In this document: one piece after another, positions 43,185-52,548 of the stretch
How positions within the stretch are numbered: position 1 is the first letter of the stretch
How the letters are laid out: each line of letters opens with the position of its first letter
Source: Chryseobacterium sp. GVT01B
Lineage (GTDB): Bacteria > Bacteroidota > Bacteroidia > Flavobacteriales > Weeksellaceae
Assembly (NCBI RefSeq): GCF_019970045.1
Contig: NZ_JAHXYI010000013.1
Span: 27,429 to 91,428 of the forward strand
Direction: 5' to 3'
Length of the DNA: 64,000 nucleotides
Notes under the pieces: model-generated
The model's input: only the letters and a program-made list of their open reading frames with translations
Databases searched by the model: none
Told to the model about the DNA's origin: nothing
Position numbers and translations under genes: made by a program

Positions 43185-43991
43185 ATGAAAAAACTTTATC
43201 TATTACCAATAACTTTCTTTGGTATTTTGTCTTATGGACAAACAGGAGGTCATCATAATACCTCAAAACCGACTTTAAATAGAGTTGGAGCTGTCGTAAA
43301 AGAAAGAAGTTCCGAACTATCTAAGAGCACAAGTATGTCAGGTAATCCCCTGAAAACTTCTGGGCCACCACAAACTGTAAGTGTTATTATCAATGGTATT
43401 GTCCGCCAGATGATGGTATACAACCTTGGAGCTAATACTGAAATGAATCCTAATTCCCCTCAACAGGGTATCATGGGAAATTACTATCAATGGGGTAGAC
43501 CTGATGCGGTGGCTACAGCCTATACAGATGCTGGCAGTATATCAGGATGGAATGCAACTAATGCGCCTGATAAATCATGGAACACCGGTACTGAAGCTTC
43601 ACCCGTAAAATCACTAAACGACCCATGCCCTGATGGTTTTAGAATACCAACTCATAGTGAATGGGAATCATTTGACAAGCTCAGTACCTCTAAATATAAC
43701 ATTGGAACATGGGCACCTAATGGTTACGATGGAGCAACGAATTTTACTGCTGCCAAAATATATATAAGTGACGGAAATACCATAACTCTGCCTGCTGCAG
43801 GAACCCGTCTATATGATAATAATGGAGCTTTATTGTGGCGTGCTGCAAAAGGATTTTATTGGAGCAGTACTGAAGCACCGTTCAAAAATAGTATTCAGGC
43901 AATGGCGTTATCATTTGACCAGGATAAAATTTATACGGCAGCTTCTCCTGTACGTACATCTGGTAATTCTATTCGATGTATTTCACAATAG
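43185..43991 (+). CDS. Secreted Fib_succ_major (FSMP) domain protein, paralogue 3 (short)
   Basis: 268 residues: signal peptide MKKLYLLPITFFGILSYGQ, a low-complexity linker of about 45 residues, then the same C-terminal domain as the proteins at 21476 and 38011 (IVRQMMVYNLGANTEMNP, IMGNYYQWGRPDAVA, NDPCPDGFRIPTHSEWES, FYWSSTEAP, IRCISQ). The middle beta domain present in the two longer paralogues is missing. The linker keeps short traces of the family start. Ends with an ATCCGG-type terminator. Confidence 0.87.
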   Translation: MKKLYLLPITFFGILSYGQTGGHHNTSKPTLNRVGAVVKERSSELSKSTSMSGNPLKTSGPPQTVSVIINGIVRQMMVYNLGANTEMNPNSPQQGIMGNYYQWGRPDAVATAYTDAGSISGWNATNAPDKSWNTGTEASPVKSLNDPCPDGFRIPTHSEWESFDKLSTSKYNIGTWAPNGYDGATNFTAAKIYISDGNTITLPAAGTRLYDNNGALLWRAAKGFYWSSTEAPFKNSIQAMALSFDQDKIYTAASPVRTSGNSIRCISQ

Positions 43992-44086
43992 TATGTTACT
44001 CATTGCATTGATTTACTAATAAATAAATTTGTCAATTATTGTAGTGTAGGAGGTATAATTAACATAAAAAATATAGATTAATTTTT

Positions 44087-44117
44087 ATCCGGAGGAATTG
44101 TTTTCTCCGGATTTATA
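44087..44117 (+). terminator. Terminator of FSMP gene 3
   Basis: ATCCGGAG (44087-44094) pairs with CTCCGGAT (44105-44112), followed by TTATATTT. It belongs to the same ATCCGG type as the small RNA terminators. Confidence 0.75.
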
Positions 44118-44322
44118 TTTTATCAATAGCTTGTAAAAGAGTTGATAACAGAGTGCTTACGTGTTTCTGCAAGATGATATCAATATATCCTAAAATTTAT
44201 CTCTCCTTAATATGCTTCTATTTCCTCAAAATCAATATTTCGGGAATCTTTGTAAATAGATGGATTCTCCTGCTTTAGTATGGTTTTGATTTGTCAGCCG
44301 AATGTAGCATTTATCAAAAAGT

Positions 44323-45042
44323 CTAAATATCATCAAATAAATGACGGAAATAAAGTTCCGGTGATTCTAAAAAACTTTTTGTCAATTGATAATGCTCAGT
44401 ATTTTTATAATCTGTGAGTTTAATATTGTCATCTAATAAAAAGATGTCAGCACCAGGATAGGACATCAGAATGGGGGAATGTGTAGAAATAATAAATTGG
44501 GCTTTACCTTCTCTTTCTAATTTATTAATAATGGATAATAACGAAAGCTGTCTTTGCGGTGATAAGGCCGCTTCGGGTTCATCAAGAATGTAAATTCCCT
44601 TTTGAAAATGATTATGAAACAAAGATAAAAAAGCTTCACCATGAGATCTGTGATGTAATGATTTCCCTCCATATGCATCCAAGACCTGTCTGTCACTTCT
44701 AGCCACTTCATCAATATAGGTTGCAAAATTGAAAAAACTTTCTGCTCTCATAAAAAAACCTTGTCCTGTTTTTATTTTCCACGACAATGTAAGATATTCT
44801 GCCAATTCTGATTCTGTTTTATAAAAAGCGTAGTTATGATTTCGATTGCCCCCAGATAGATTAAAATCGCATTTGTCGGCAATAGCTTCTAGTAAGGTAG
44901 ATTTGCCTATACCGTTTTCACCAACAAAGAACGTGACATTTTTTTTGAATTTAATGTCTAAACCATTTTTTAGAAAAGGCAGGTTAAAAGGAAATTTTTT
45001 TGGTCGTTCATCTTTTAGATAAATTCTTGATAAATAAGACAT
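44323..45042 (-). CDS. AAA/ABC-type ATPase, SMC-like core
   Basis: 239 residues from the ATG at 45042 (MSYLSRIYLKDERPKKF), which has the local AATTTAACA-ATG context; the frame also allows starts up to 45084. Walker A is GENGIGKST, the signature region is HRSHGEAFLSL, Walker B is IYILDEPEAALS, and the switch His is in FIISTHSPIL. This is a stand-alone SMC/RecF-like ATPase head without coiled coil, a family often found near defence or mobile regions. No nuclease or partner gene is adjacent, so a defence role cannot be claimed. It borders the integrative-element module at 45233. Confidence 0.85.
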   Translation of the reverse strand: MSYLSRIYLKDERPKKFPFNLPFLKNGLDIKFKKNVTFFVGENGIGKSTLLEAIADKCDFNLSGGNRNHNYAFYKTESELAEYLTLSWKIKTGQGFFMRAESFFNFATYIDEVARSDRQVLDAYGGKSLHHRSHGEAFLSLFHNHFQKGIYILDEPEAALSPQRQLSLLSIINKLEREGKAQFIISTHSPILMSYPGADIFLLDDNIKLTDYKNTEHYQLTKSFLESPELYFRHLFDDI

Positions 45043-45232
45043 TGTTAAATTATTGATTATCATTTGTTTGCAAAAATCATGCAAAAAATAGATTAGTGTA
45101 GCATAAACTTTCCTTAATGAGGTCCATCTTACGATTTAAAAGCAATAACTTTTTTCGGTACTATGAAAAAGTAGTGATTTTATGCCGTTTCAATTGATCA
45201 ATTTTATCACATCAACTAATAAAAATCATATT

Positions 45233-45514
45233 ATGAATATTGAAAGAACAGAATTTACTGCCTGGATGGAAAGGATCATGGAAAGGTTTGATATTCTTAG
45301 GGAGCAGATGATTAAGAATCAAACCCAGTTTATGGAAATTGACGGTGAACAGCTGTTGGATAATCAGGATGTTCTACAGCTTTTAAAAATCAGCTCACGG
45401 TCTCTTCAAAGGTACCGTAGTGATAAAAAATTACCTTATTATACCATCAGCGGTAAGCTGTATTATAAGCTGTCGGATGTACACCAGCTCATTCGGGAAA
45501 GTTTAAGCTCCTGA
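45233..45514 (+). CDS. Helix-turn-helix (excisionase-like) protein
   Basis: 93 residues from the ATG at 45233 (MNIERTEFTAWMERIMERF); an upstream start at 45182 is less likely. The C-terminal half is a MerR/excisionase-type winged helix (LLDNQDVLQLLKISSRSLQ, YYTISGKLYYKLSDVHQLI). Proteins of this length and layout are standard accessory genes of Bacteroidota conjugative transposons and integrative elements. It precedes DUF3945 and topoisomerase genes, completing a familiar module. Confidence 0.85.
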   Translation: MNIERTEFTAWMERIMERFDILREQMIKNQTQFMEIDGEQLLDNQDVLQLLKISSRSLQRYRSDKKLPYYTISGKLYYKLSDVHQLIRESLSS

Positions 45515-45614
45515 TAAAAGAAGACATATGCAGCCAAAGTTGTCAATGTAATTCCACTTTCACATTTCAACTGTCCTCAGCAAATATCTTCACCATAATA
45601 AATAAAAAAATGTG

Positions 45615-47075
45615 ATGAAAGATGTAACTATAGATTCTCTGGAAGACCAAGATGCTGAACCAGCAAAAGAAACATTACTTGTTCTGAATACCCATACCAA
45701 TAAAGTTGAAATGGTAAAGGGAATTGATAAAAATGGAAATCTTCAGAAACTTTCTCCTGATGATAGAAAGGAGAATGATCAGTTCATCCGTATAGATAAA
45801 CATGGTGACCTATTTTCTAACTTCTTTTCCAATTTTTACCGGCAACTTAAAAACCCCAGTCATTTCAATTTTTTTAAAGTCTCTGAATATGATGCTGTGA
45901 ACACGGCAAAGGACCTTCAGAAATATGTAGATCAGGCATCTCCTGACGAAAAAGTAAAGCTTAAAGAATATGAATTGCTACCAAGAAACATCAACAACCT
46001 AAAAAATCAAAATACAATGGACAACAACACAGAAACTCAAGAGTACCGTTTTAAGCCGGAACAGATCGATTGGAAAACGATGGAGAAATTTGGAGTTAAT
46101 CAGGAGAAGCTTGAAAAGCTGGATGTGATGGACGCTCTTCTGAGGGGTTTTAAAACTAATACGCTTATTCCTATCACCATTGATCTGGGAACTGCAGTCA
46201 GTAAAATGGATGTCAGGTTATCTCTTCAGGCTGGAGATACGGGACAAGTTACTGTTCAACTACATGGCATACGTCGGGAACCAAACCTCAATATGAAATT
46301 CTTGGGACATGAATTCAGTGAGGAGGATAAAAAGAACCTTAAAGAAACCGGAAATATGGGAAGGGTAGTTGAGCTGGTCAATCCTAAGACCAATGAAATT
46401 ATTCCATCGGTCATCAGCAGAGACATGCTTACCAATGAACTCGTGGCTTATAGAGCAGAATATATGAAGGTCCCTGATGAGATCAAAGGGATACAACTCG
46501 ATGAACATCAAAAACAGACACTGTTAGAGGGAAGGCCGCTTTACCTGGAAGGTATGACCTCCAAAAAAGGAGAGTCTTTTGATGCAACGGTACAATTCAA
46601 TGCAGATAAACGGTATGTTGAATTTCTATTCAACAATATGCCAAATCAGACTCAAAGCCTAACCCAACAACAAAGCGGGGTCAGTGCACAAGCCCAAAAC
46701 AAAGATGTTGAAGCACCAAGAACATTCAGGGGCAAAGAACTTGATGATTTACAATATGATAAATTCAAAGCTGGGCAGACGGTTTATATTGACGGATTGA
46801 TTGACGGAAAAGGTAAAGAATATAAAGGGTATATAACTTTTAACGCAGAAACTTTAAAGACTGATTTCTCTTTTACCAGTCGCAATAGACTCAAAGAAAG
46901 AGTGCAGCTTACACAAGATCATAAAACTCAAAAAGCGGTTACCTCTGATGGCAAGACCAATGAAGCAACTAAAACTACTAAAAAAGCACTGGAACCCAAA
47001 CTGCAGCAGCCCTCCAATAAGCAGCAGAAAAATCAGAAAGAACAGCCTAGCAGGTCTAAAGGACGCAGAATCTAA
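45615..47075 (+). CDS. DUF3945/DUF4099 protein of an integrative element
   Basis: 486 residues from the ATG at 45615 (MKDVTIDSLEDQD; a GTG directly before it is less likely). The N-terminal 130 residues (ETLLVLNTHTNKVEMVKG) precede YRFKPEQIDWKTMEKFGV, the start of DUF4099. DUF3945-type repeats follow (GRPLYLEGMTSKKGESFDATVQFN and a second block AGQTVYIDGLIDGKGKEYKG) and a basic, Gln-rich tail. In Bacteroidota mobile elements this gene regularly accompanies a type IA topoisomerase, as here (18 bp apart). Its biochemical role is not known to me. Confidence 0.85.
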   Translation: MKDVTIDSLEDQDAEPAKETLLVLNTHTNKVEMVKGIDKNGNLQKLSPDDRKENDQFIRIDKHGDLFSNFFSNFYRQLKNPSHFNFFKVSEYDAVNTAKDLQKYVDQASPDEKVKLKEYELLPRNINNLKNQNTMDNNTETQEYRFKPEQIDWKTMEKFGVNQEKLEKLDVMDALLRGFKTNTLIPITIDLGTAVSKMDVRLSLQAGDTGQVTVQLHGIRREPNLNMKFLGHEFSEEDKKNLKETGNMGRVVELVNPKTNEIIPSVISRDMLTNELVAYRAEYMKVPDEIKGIQLDEHQKQTLLEGRPLYLEGMTSKKGESFDATVQFNADKRYVEFLFNNMPNQTQSLTQQQSGVSAQAQNKDVEAPRTFRGKELDDLQYDKFKAGQTVYIDGLIDGKGKEYKGYITFNAETLKTDFSFTSRNRLKERVQLTQDHKTQKAVTSDGKTNEATKTTKKALEPKLQQPSNKQQKNQKEQPSRSKGRRI

Positions 47076-47093
47076 TTAATCTAAACTACAAAA

Positions 47094-49199
47094 ATGAAAG
47101 CAGTTATTGCAGAAAAACCTAGTGTGGCAAGAGAGATTGCACAGCTATTACAAGCCAACGACAAACAGGACGGTTATCTGATGGGTAATGGGTATTGCAT
47201 TACATGGGCATCGGGACATTTGATATCACTGGGAATGCCGGAAGATTATGGGGTAAGAGGCTTTGAAATAGCCTCTTTACCCGTCTTTCCCCAACCGTTT
47301 ATATTGACTTCCAGAAAAATAAAACAAGCAAACACTTATCAGAAAGATCCTTCCGCGCTGAAACAACTCAAAGTAATAAAGAATGTTATCAGTCGGTGCA
47401 GCAGCATTATTGTGGCCACTGACGCAGGAAGAGAAGGTGAACTTATTTTTAGATATATCTACGACTATCTGAACTGCAATAAACCATTTGAAAGACTTTG
47501 GATCAGTTCATTGACCGGAAAAGCTATATCAGAAGGCTTTGAAAATCTGCGATCAGGTGCAGCTTTCAATAACTTATATGCCGCGGCCAAGGCGAGAAGT
47601 GAGGCTGACTGGCTGATAGGAATCAATGCTACTCAGGCTTTAACTATAGCTGCTTGTAGAGAAATTTATTCCTTAGGCAGGGTTCAGACTCCGACATTGG
47701 CTATAATCTGTGAAAGATTTTTAGAACATCAAAATTTTAAAAAACAAAAATACTGGCAGATTCAGTTAAAGCACCGAAAAGAATATCTGGATTTTACCAG
47801 TCTGTCTACAGAAAAATGGGAAGATAAAAAGCAGATTGAGCAAATCATAAAAGCCATTGATCGGCAAGGCAGAGCTACTGTAGAGGATGTCTCTATCAAA
47901 ATGGTACAGGAACAGTCTCCTTTGCTTTTTGATCTTACCGAACTTCAAAAAGAGGGCAACAGAAAACTCGGACTTTCAGCAGATGAGGTTTTACAGACCG
48001 CTCAGCACCTTTATGAAAAAAAGTTCATAACTTATCCTCGAACCGGAAGTAAATATATTCCTGAGGATTTATGGACAGACATTCCGGATCTTTTAAGAAT
48101 TCTCAATACAACCGATCAGTTCAAACTTGCTATATCAAGCTTAAAATTCGGCAATTTCAATAAACGAATAGTAAACAATGTTAAAGTGACTGATCACCAT
48201 GGGCTGCTGATCACCACAAAAATACCTTCTGCGCTGAATGCTGCAGAAAAATCAATTTATAATATGATTGCCTACAGGTTACTGGAATCACTTTCAGAAC
48301 CATGCTCAAAAAAGGTCAGTGACATTAGCATCAAAGTACATCACTATGAATTTCATATCAAAGGATCTACAATTATCAACAAGGGTTGGCGTTCTATCCA
48401 AGGTATTCTTTCAGATTATAGCAAACACAACAGGAATAACGATGAGAACATAAATAATATTGAAGAACCTTTATTTGAACTTCCCGAATTTAAGACCGGT
48501 GATGAACTTAAAATTTCGGAAACAAGATTACTCGAAAAGACAGCAATGCCTCTTCAACTGTATACCGAAGCAGATCTTTTATCAGCTATGGAAAATGCAG
48601 GCAGACATACAGAAAATAAGGAGAAAAAGAAAGCGCTTGCCAACATTGGTATTGCTACCCCAGCTACCAGAGCTTCTATCATTGAAACTTTACTTAGCAG
48701 AAATTATATCATTCGAAAGAACAAAACACTGCAACCCACAGACAAAGGACTTCAGGTATATCAACTTGTCAAAGACAAAAAAATAGCTGATGTCCGGATG
48801 ACCGCAGAATGGGAAATGGCTTTGGACCAAATCGAGAAAGGTGAACTTAATGCCAATCAGTTTATGGTGAATATCCAAAACTATACAAAAGAAATCACTC
48901 ACGAGCTCCTTTCTTTATCCATTCCCCAAGAAAATGGTCCTGAGCTCAAATGTCCCCAATGTCAACATTCCAATCTTGTCATCAAAGATAAAACCGTACA
49001 ATGTCCAAGTGAGCAATGCTCTTGGATGTTATTCAGAACAATATGTGGTATACAACTCAACATACAGGAAATTACTTCTTTAATAACGGAAGGAAAATCT
49101 CCACTCATTAAAAATATGAAAAGCAAAAACGGTAAAACGTTCAATGCCTGTATTGTTTTAAAAGATGATTACAATATTTCTTTTGAATTTAAAAGGTAG
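47094..49199 (+). CDS. topB: Type IA DNA topoisomerase (topoisomerase III-like)
   Basis: 701 residues. The Toprim domain starts MKAVIAEKPSVAREIAQLL and includes VATDAGREGELIFRYIY, where one acidic position of the usual DADREGE is Gly. The active-site tyrosine is in KKFITYPRTGSKYIPEDL. The C-terminal end has a zinc-ribbon-like part (LKCPQCQHSN, VQCPSEQCSW) and a short DUF3945-like end. It relaxes negatively supercoiled or single-stranded DNA. In this position it is part of a conjugative-element module rather than the housekeeping copy. No relaxase, mobilisation or integrase gene is in the window. Confidence 0.92.
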   Translation: MKAVIAEKPSVAREIAQLLQANDKQDGYLMGNGYCITWASGHLISLGMPEDYGVRGFEIASLPVFPQPFILTSRKIKQANTYQKDPSALKQLKVIKNVISRCSSIIVATDAGREGELIFRYIYDYLNCNKPFERLWISSLTGKAISEGFENLRSGAAFNNLYAAAKARSEADWLIGINATQALTIAACREIYSLGRVQTPTLAIICERFLEHQNFKKQKYWQIQLKHRKEYLDFTSLSTEKWEDKKQIEQIIKAIDRQGRATVEDVSIKMVQEQSPLLFDLTELQKEGNRKLGLSADEVLQTAQHLYEKKFITYPRTGSKYIPEDLWTDIPDLLRILNTTDQFKLAISSLKFGNFNKRIVNNVKVTDHHGLLITTKIPSALNAAEKSIYNMIAYRLLESLSEPCSKKVSDISIKVHHYEFHIKGSTIINKGWRSIQGILSDYSKHNRNNDENINNIEEPLFELPEFKTGDELKISETRLLEKTAMPLQLYTEADLLSAMENAGRHTENKEKKKALANIGIATPATRASIIETLLSRNYIIRKNKTLQPTDKGLQVYQLVKDKKIADVRMTAEWEMALDQIEKGELNANQFMVNIQNYTKEITHELLSLSIPQENGPELKCPQCQHSNLVIKDKTVQCPSEQCSWMLFRTICGIQLNIQEITSLITEGKSPLIKNMKSKNGKTFNACIVLKDDYNISFEFKR

Positions 49200-49291
49200 T
49201 TTAGTTAGATAAAATACAATTCCCTAATTTTTATTTAAATCCATCCATCTAAAACGTTATTAACGTTACATTCAAATACAATACTTGAAAT

Positions 49292-49795
49292 TTACTTTCT
49301 ACGATTATTTTTTGCCTTTGGTTTTATTTTTAGAATCTTTCTCAACCAATAGACTATATTTTTAAATCTTTGTAAATGAATATTTTCTAATTTTTCTTGA
49401 TATAAATTTAATTCGTCTAATAATTTTAATTGTTTTCTTATATATTCTTTTTCATTGATAATCTTGTCTTCATAAAGTTTTTCATTTTCTAAAATTTCTT
49501 CTTCAATTTCCGTTAATTTCTGAAGTATTATAGATTTTATTTTCATAATAAACTTTATAAGATATTTTACAATATATGGACCTAACTTTTTAATTATGCT
49601 AAATAATTGTCCTTCAAATTTAAGATATACTTTTTTGTAATATTTACGGATTCCCATAAACGACAAAGCGGGACTCTTATTATTACAATGAAAGAGAGTT
49701 AATAGATCTAATAGAAGATGAGCAGCAGTTCCACTTTGTAAGACTTTTTGATAACTGAATATTTGTCCGCTTACAGCTACAATACAATATCGCAA
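49292..49795 (-). CDS. Hypothetical coiled-coil protein
   Basis: Up to 167 residues. The C-terminal 85 residues are strongly charged and helical (LTEIEEEILENEKLYEDKIINEKEY) and end in a basic stretch (KPKAKNNRRK). The N-terminal part is of mixed composition, and a start at Met84 (49546) or Met47 may be the true one. No family is recognised. It lies at the edge of the integrative-element module and could be part of it. Confidence 0.4.
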   Translation of the reverse strand: MRYCIVAVSGQIFSYQKVLQSGTAAHLLLDLLTLFHCNNKSPALSFMGIRKYYKKVYLKFEGQLFSIIKKLGPYIVKYLIKFIMKIKSIILQKLTEIEEEILENEKLYEDKIINEKEYIRKQLKLLDELNLYQEKLENIHLQRFKNIVYWLRKILKIKPKAKNNRRK

Positions 49796-49867
49796 TTAGT
49801 AGCTTATAATATATAGTAGTAGTTAATCTATATGATTTTAATTATTTGTAGTGAATCCTACTGGCTG

Positions 49868-49945
49868 TAGTGATTATCATATATGTTACGCTATATAAAA
49901 CTACATTGTTTTTGTTTTTTACGATAAGTGGGTATCCTATTTTTG
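49868..49945 (+). promoter_or_regulatory. Tandem-dyad promoter, copy 13
   Basis: Dyad 1 TAGTGATTATCATATA at 49868-49883, 6-bp spacer, dyad 2 GCTATATAAAACTACA at 49890-49905, -7 box TATTTTTG at 49938-49945 (offset 70). A third dyad-like site TAGTGAATCCTACT is at 49849-49862. It drives the small gene at 50064. Confidence 0.82.
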
Positions 49946-50063
49946 TAAAGCTTTGGTGTTTAAGATAAGATAAATGCATTAGTAAAGAAGTTGGGAAGGG
50001 CAGCCAGCCCACATTTGAAAAGATATAATCTTTTTTTGAATTAATGAAGTTGCTAAAAAATAC

Positions 50064-50309
50064 ATGACAAATATGAAAAAAAAAGATGAGTACCAACATT
50101 ATATTGGTATGAGTAAGCAGCAAATGATCACAGAAATGAACAATCAAGCCAATTACTATATGGCGAACAGATGGGAATATCATACGAGTACGAACTGGCT
50201 TGGAAAAAAAACAATTTTAACGCTTTTTTTCAGGAATGATATTGTATATAAAATAAGGATAAAAAAAACATATAGAAAAGTAATATCCCAAACATTGTAT
50301 AATGTTTAA
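50064..50309 (+). CDS. Small soluble protein (81 aa)
   Basis: 81 residues: MTNMKKKDEYQHYIGMSKQQ then MITEMNNQANYYMANRWEYH, TNWLGKKTILTLFFRNDIVY and a basic end. The pattern of a short helix followed by strands (WxY, K-x-x-L-x-L-x-F) resembles small flavobacterial proteins with a BamE/SmpA-like arrangement but no signal peptide. The gene sits about 115 nt after the -7 box of dyad promoter 13, the usual leader length for this set, which supports it being real. Met4 is an alternative start. Confidence 0.65.
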   Translation: MTNMKKKDEYQHYIGMSKQQMITEMNNQANYYMANRWEYHTSTNWLGKKTILTLFFRNDIVYKIRIKKTYRKVISQTLYNV

Positions 50310-50451
50310 GTTTTATATAATAGAGAGATTTTATAAAATACATTGAGTATGAGGTTGACAGGTTTGCTTTAAATCCGATTCCAATTGGGATGTTATGATG
50401 GGAATACTATGAGCTATCTAAATCAATTGAATCAAATACCATATTTAAAAG

Positions 50452-52398
50452 ATGTACAGTAAGGTTTTAATTACTTTTTGGATAATTACAGTTACTAATT
50501 TTATTGGACTTTCTTATGCTCAAAAGAAAAAGATCTATGATTATACAGAAGCATTTAAGCCTTTTTTTTATCCTCAAATCAGTTCTAAAACGCGTTCTGC
50601 AGATGGACAACCAGGACCTGCGTACTGGCAGAATTCAGCTGATTACATCTTAAATGCTACGTTGAATGATGAGAAGAATGAAATCATTGCCAGTACAGAG
50701 ATTACTTATACCAATAACAGTCCTGATCAATTAAACTTTCTGTGGCTTCAGCTGGATCAGAACGTGTTCAATAAAGAATCCCGGTATTATGCTGTAAATC
50801 CATCAGAAACTGTGGATCCCATTGAAAAGCCTGGTGGGGGATACAAAATTCAAACTGTAAAAGTTGATGGTAAAGATGCAGAATATGTTATTTCTGATAC
50901 AAGAATGCAAATAGATTTGTCAAAGCAGCTTAAAGGTAATGGTGGGATTGCCAATATTAAAATTGATTATAGTTTTGTTTGTCCCAAGTTTGGATTAGAC
51001 AGAATGGGAGTACAGCAAACAGCAAAGGGAAAAATATTTGCTATTGGACAGTGGTATCCCAGGATATGCGTTTATGATGATGTGTCAGGCTGGAATACTT
51101 TGCCTTATCTCGGGGTTTCAGAATTCTATTTAGAGTATGGGAGTATTAGAGCCAATATTACTGTGCCGGCTGACCAATATGTTGTTGCTTCCGGCGAGCT
51201 TCTTAATGAAAAACAAATGTATACCAGAGAAGAGATTAAACGTTGGAAACAGGCAAAAAATAGTGATAAAACGATTAACATACGATCCGAAGCTGAATTT
51301 GATAAAAACACATCTTCAGGAACAAAAACATGGAAATTTAAAATTGAAAATGCCAGAGATTTTGCATGGGCCTCTTCCTCTGTATTTGTTATAGATGCGG
51401 CCAGGATTAATTTATCCAGTGGTAAAAAAGTCTTAGCTGTTTCTGCATACCCTTCAGAAAGTGGAGGGAAAGATGGATGGGCAAAGTCTGTAGAATATAC
51501 GAAATCTGTTATAGAATATAATTCTCAGAAATGGTATGATTATGTCTATCCCTCGGCAACAAATGTAGCAGCAACCAGAGGCGGAATGGAATATCCTGGA
51601 ATAGTATTTTGCAGTTGGGGTGCTAAGGGTGAAGATCTGCAGAATATTACGAATCATGAATTTGGACATAATTGGTTCCCGATAACTGTAGGTTCGAACG
51701 AAAGATTATTTTCATGGATGGATGAGGGATTGAATACCTACTTAATTGATTTATTTACAGAAACTTTCAATAAGGAAATATCTCATAAAAGGAAAAATAT
51801 TGCCCAAACAGGTACTGTACTCATGAATGATACACTAGAACCCATAATGGTTGGTGAAGATAATATGAATATAGATCATGTTGGAATACTGGCTTATCAT
51901 AAACCGGGAATAGGGTTGAAAATATTAAGAGAGTTAATTTTAGGGCCTGAAAAATTTGATAAAGCATTTAAAGCTTATATAAGATATTGGGCATTTAAAC
52001 ACCCTACACCATGGGACTTTTTCCATACCATGGAAAATGTTTCCGGTGAGGAACTTAATTGGTTTTGGAGAGGCTGGTTTTTTAACAACTGGAAGATTGA
52101 TCAATCTGTACAAAGAGTGGAATATATAAATGGCAACTCTAAGAATGGGGCCTTAATTACTGTTGAAAATCTGGGGCAATTACCTATGCCAACGACAATC
52201 CAGGTGAAATTTAAAACGGGAAATATACAAATTTTTAAAATTCCTATTGAAGTTTGGAAGAAGAATACAAAATGGACAGTTAAAGTTAATTCAGATAAAG
52301 AAATAAAAGAGGTTAAATTAGATCCTGCTGATCAAATTCCTGATATTAATCCTAAGAACAATATATGGAACTCTAATCAGCAAAGTGTTAGAAAATAA
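50452..52398 (+). CDS. M1 family metallopeptidase
   Basis: 648 residues with a signal peptide (about 1-24, FIGLSYAQ end). The N-terminal beta domain of M1 aminopeptidases is followed by the catalytic domain with zinc motif HEFGHNW (HExxH) and the downstream zinc-ligand Glu in SWMDEGLNTY. The usual exopeptidase GAMEN reads RGGMEYPG here, as in several Bacteroidota secreted M1 members. It is probably a periplasmic or outer-surface peptidase for nutrient peptides. It has no dyad promoter and precedes a DUF3667 gene by 150 bp. Confidence 0.93.
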   Translation: MYSKVLITFWIITVTNFIGLSYAQKKKIYDYTEAFKPFFYPQISSKTRSADGQPGPAYWQNSADYILNATLNDEKNEIIASTEITYTNNSPDQLNFLWLQLDQNVFNKESRYYAVNPSETVDPIEKPGGGYKIQTVKVDGKDAEYVISDTRMQIDLSKQLKGNGGIANIKIDYSFVCPKFGLDRMGVQQTAKGKIFAIGQWYPRICVYDDVSGWNTLPYLGVSEFYLEYGSIRANITVPADQYVVASGELLNEKQMYTREEIKRWKQAKNSDKTINIRSEAEFDKNTSSGTKTWKFKIENARDFAWASSSVFVIDAARINLSSGKKVLAVSAYPSESGGKDGWAKSVEYTKSVIEYNSQKWYDYVYPSATNVAATRGGMEYPGIVFCSWGAKGEDLQNITNHEFGHNWFPITVGSNERLFSWMDEGLNTYLIDLFTETFNKEISHKRKNIAQTGTVLMNDTLEPIMVGEDNMNIDHVGILAYHKPGIGLKILRELILGPEKFDKAFKAYIRYWAFKHPTPWDFFHTMENVSGEELNWFWRGWFFNNWKIDQSVQRVEYINGNSKNGALITVENLGQLPMPTTIQVKFKTGNIQIFKIPIEVWKKNTKWTVKVNSDKEIKEVKLDPADQIPDINPKNNIWNSNQQSVRK

Positions 52399-52548
52399 TT
52401 AAGCCCAGCCATTTTAATCTATTAACATTTCTATTTATAATCATCAACTTAATCATTAAAGCTCAAGATTACGAGATAAAACTCAGCAGTTTATTAAGTA
52501 TTATCACCTAATTTGATTGAATATTTATGTTAATCCTGTACATAATTT

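Noticed and set aside
44323..45042. Stand-alone ATPase as part of a defence system
   Set aside because: No nuclease, helicase, toxin or other partner gene is next to it; the neighbours are an FSMP gene and a mobile-element module.
45120..45190. TACTATGAAAAAGTAGT near the HTH gene as a dyad copy
   Set aside because: It is a single short inverted repeat with a different centre, lacking the second dyad and the -7 box at the fixed distance.
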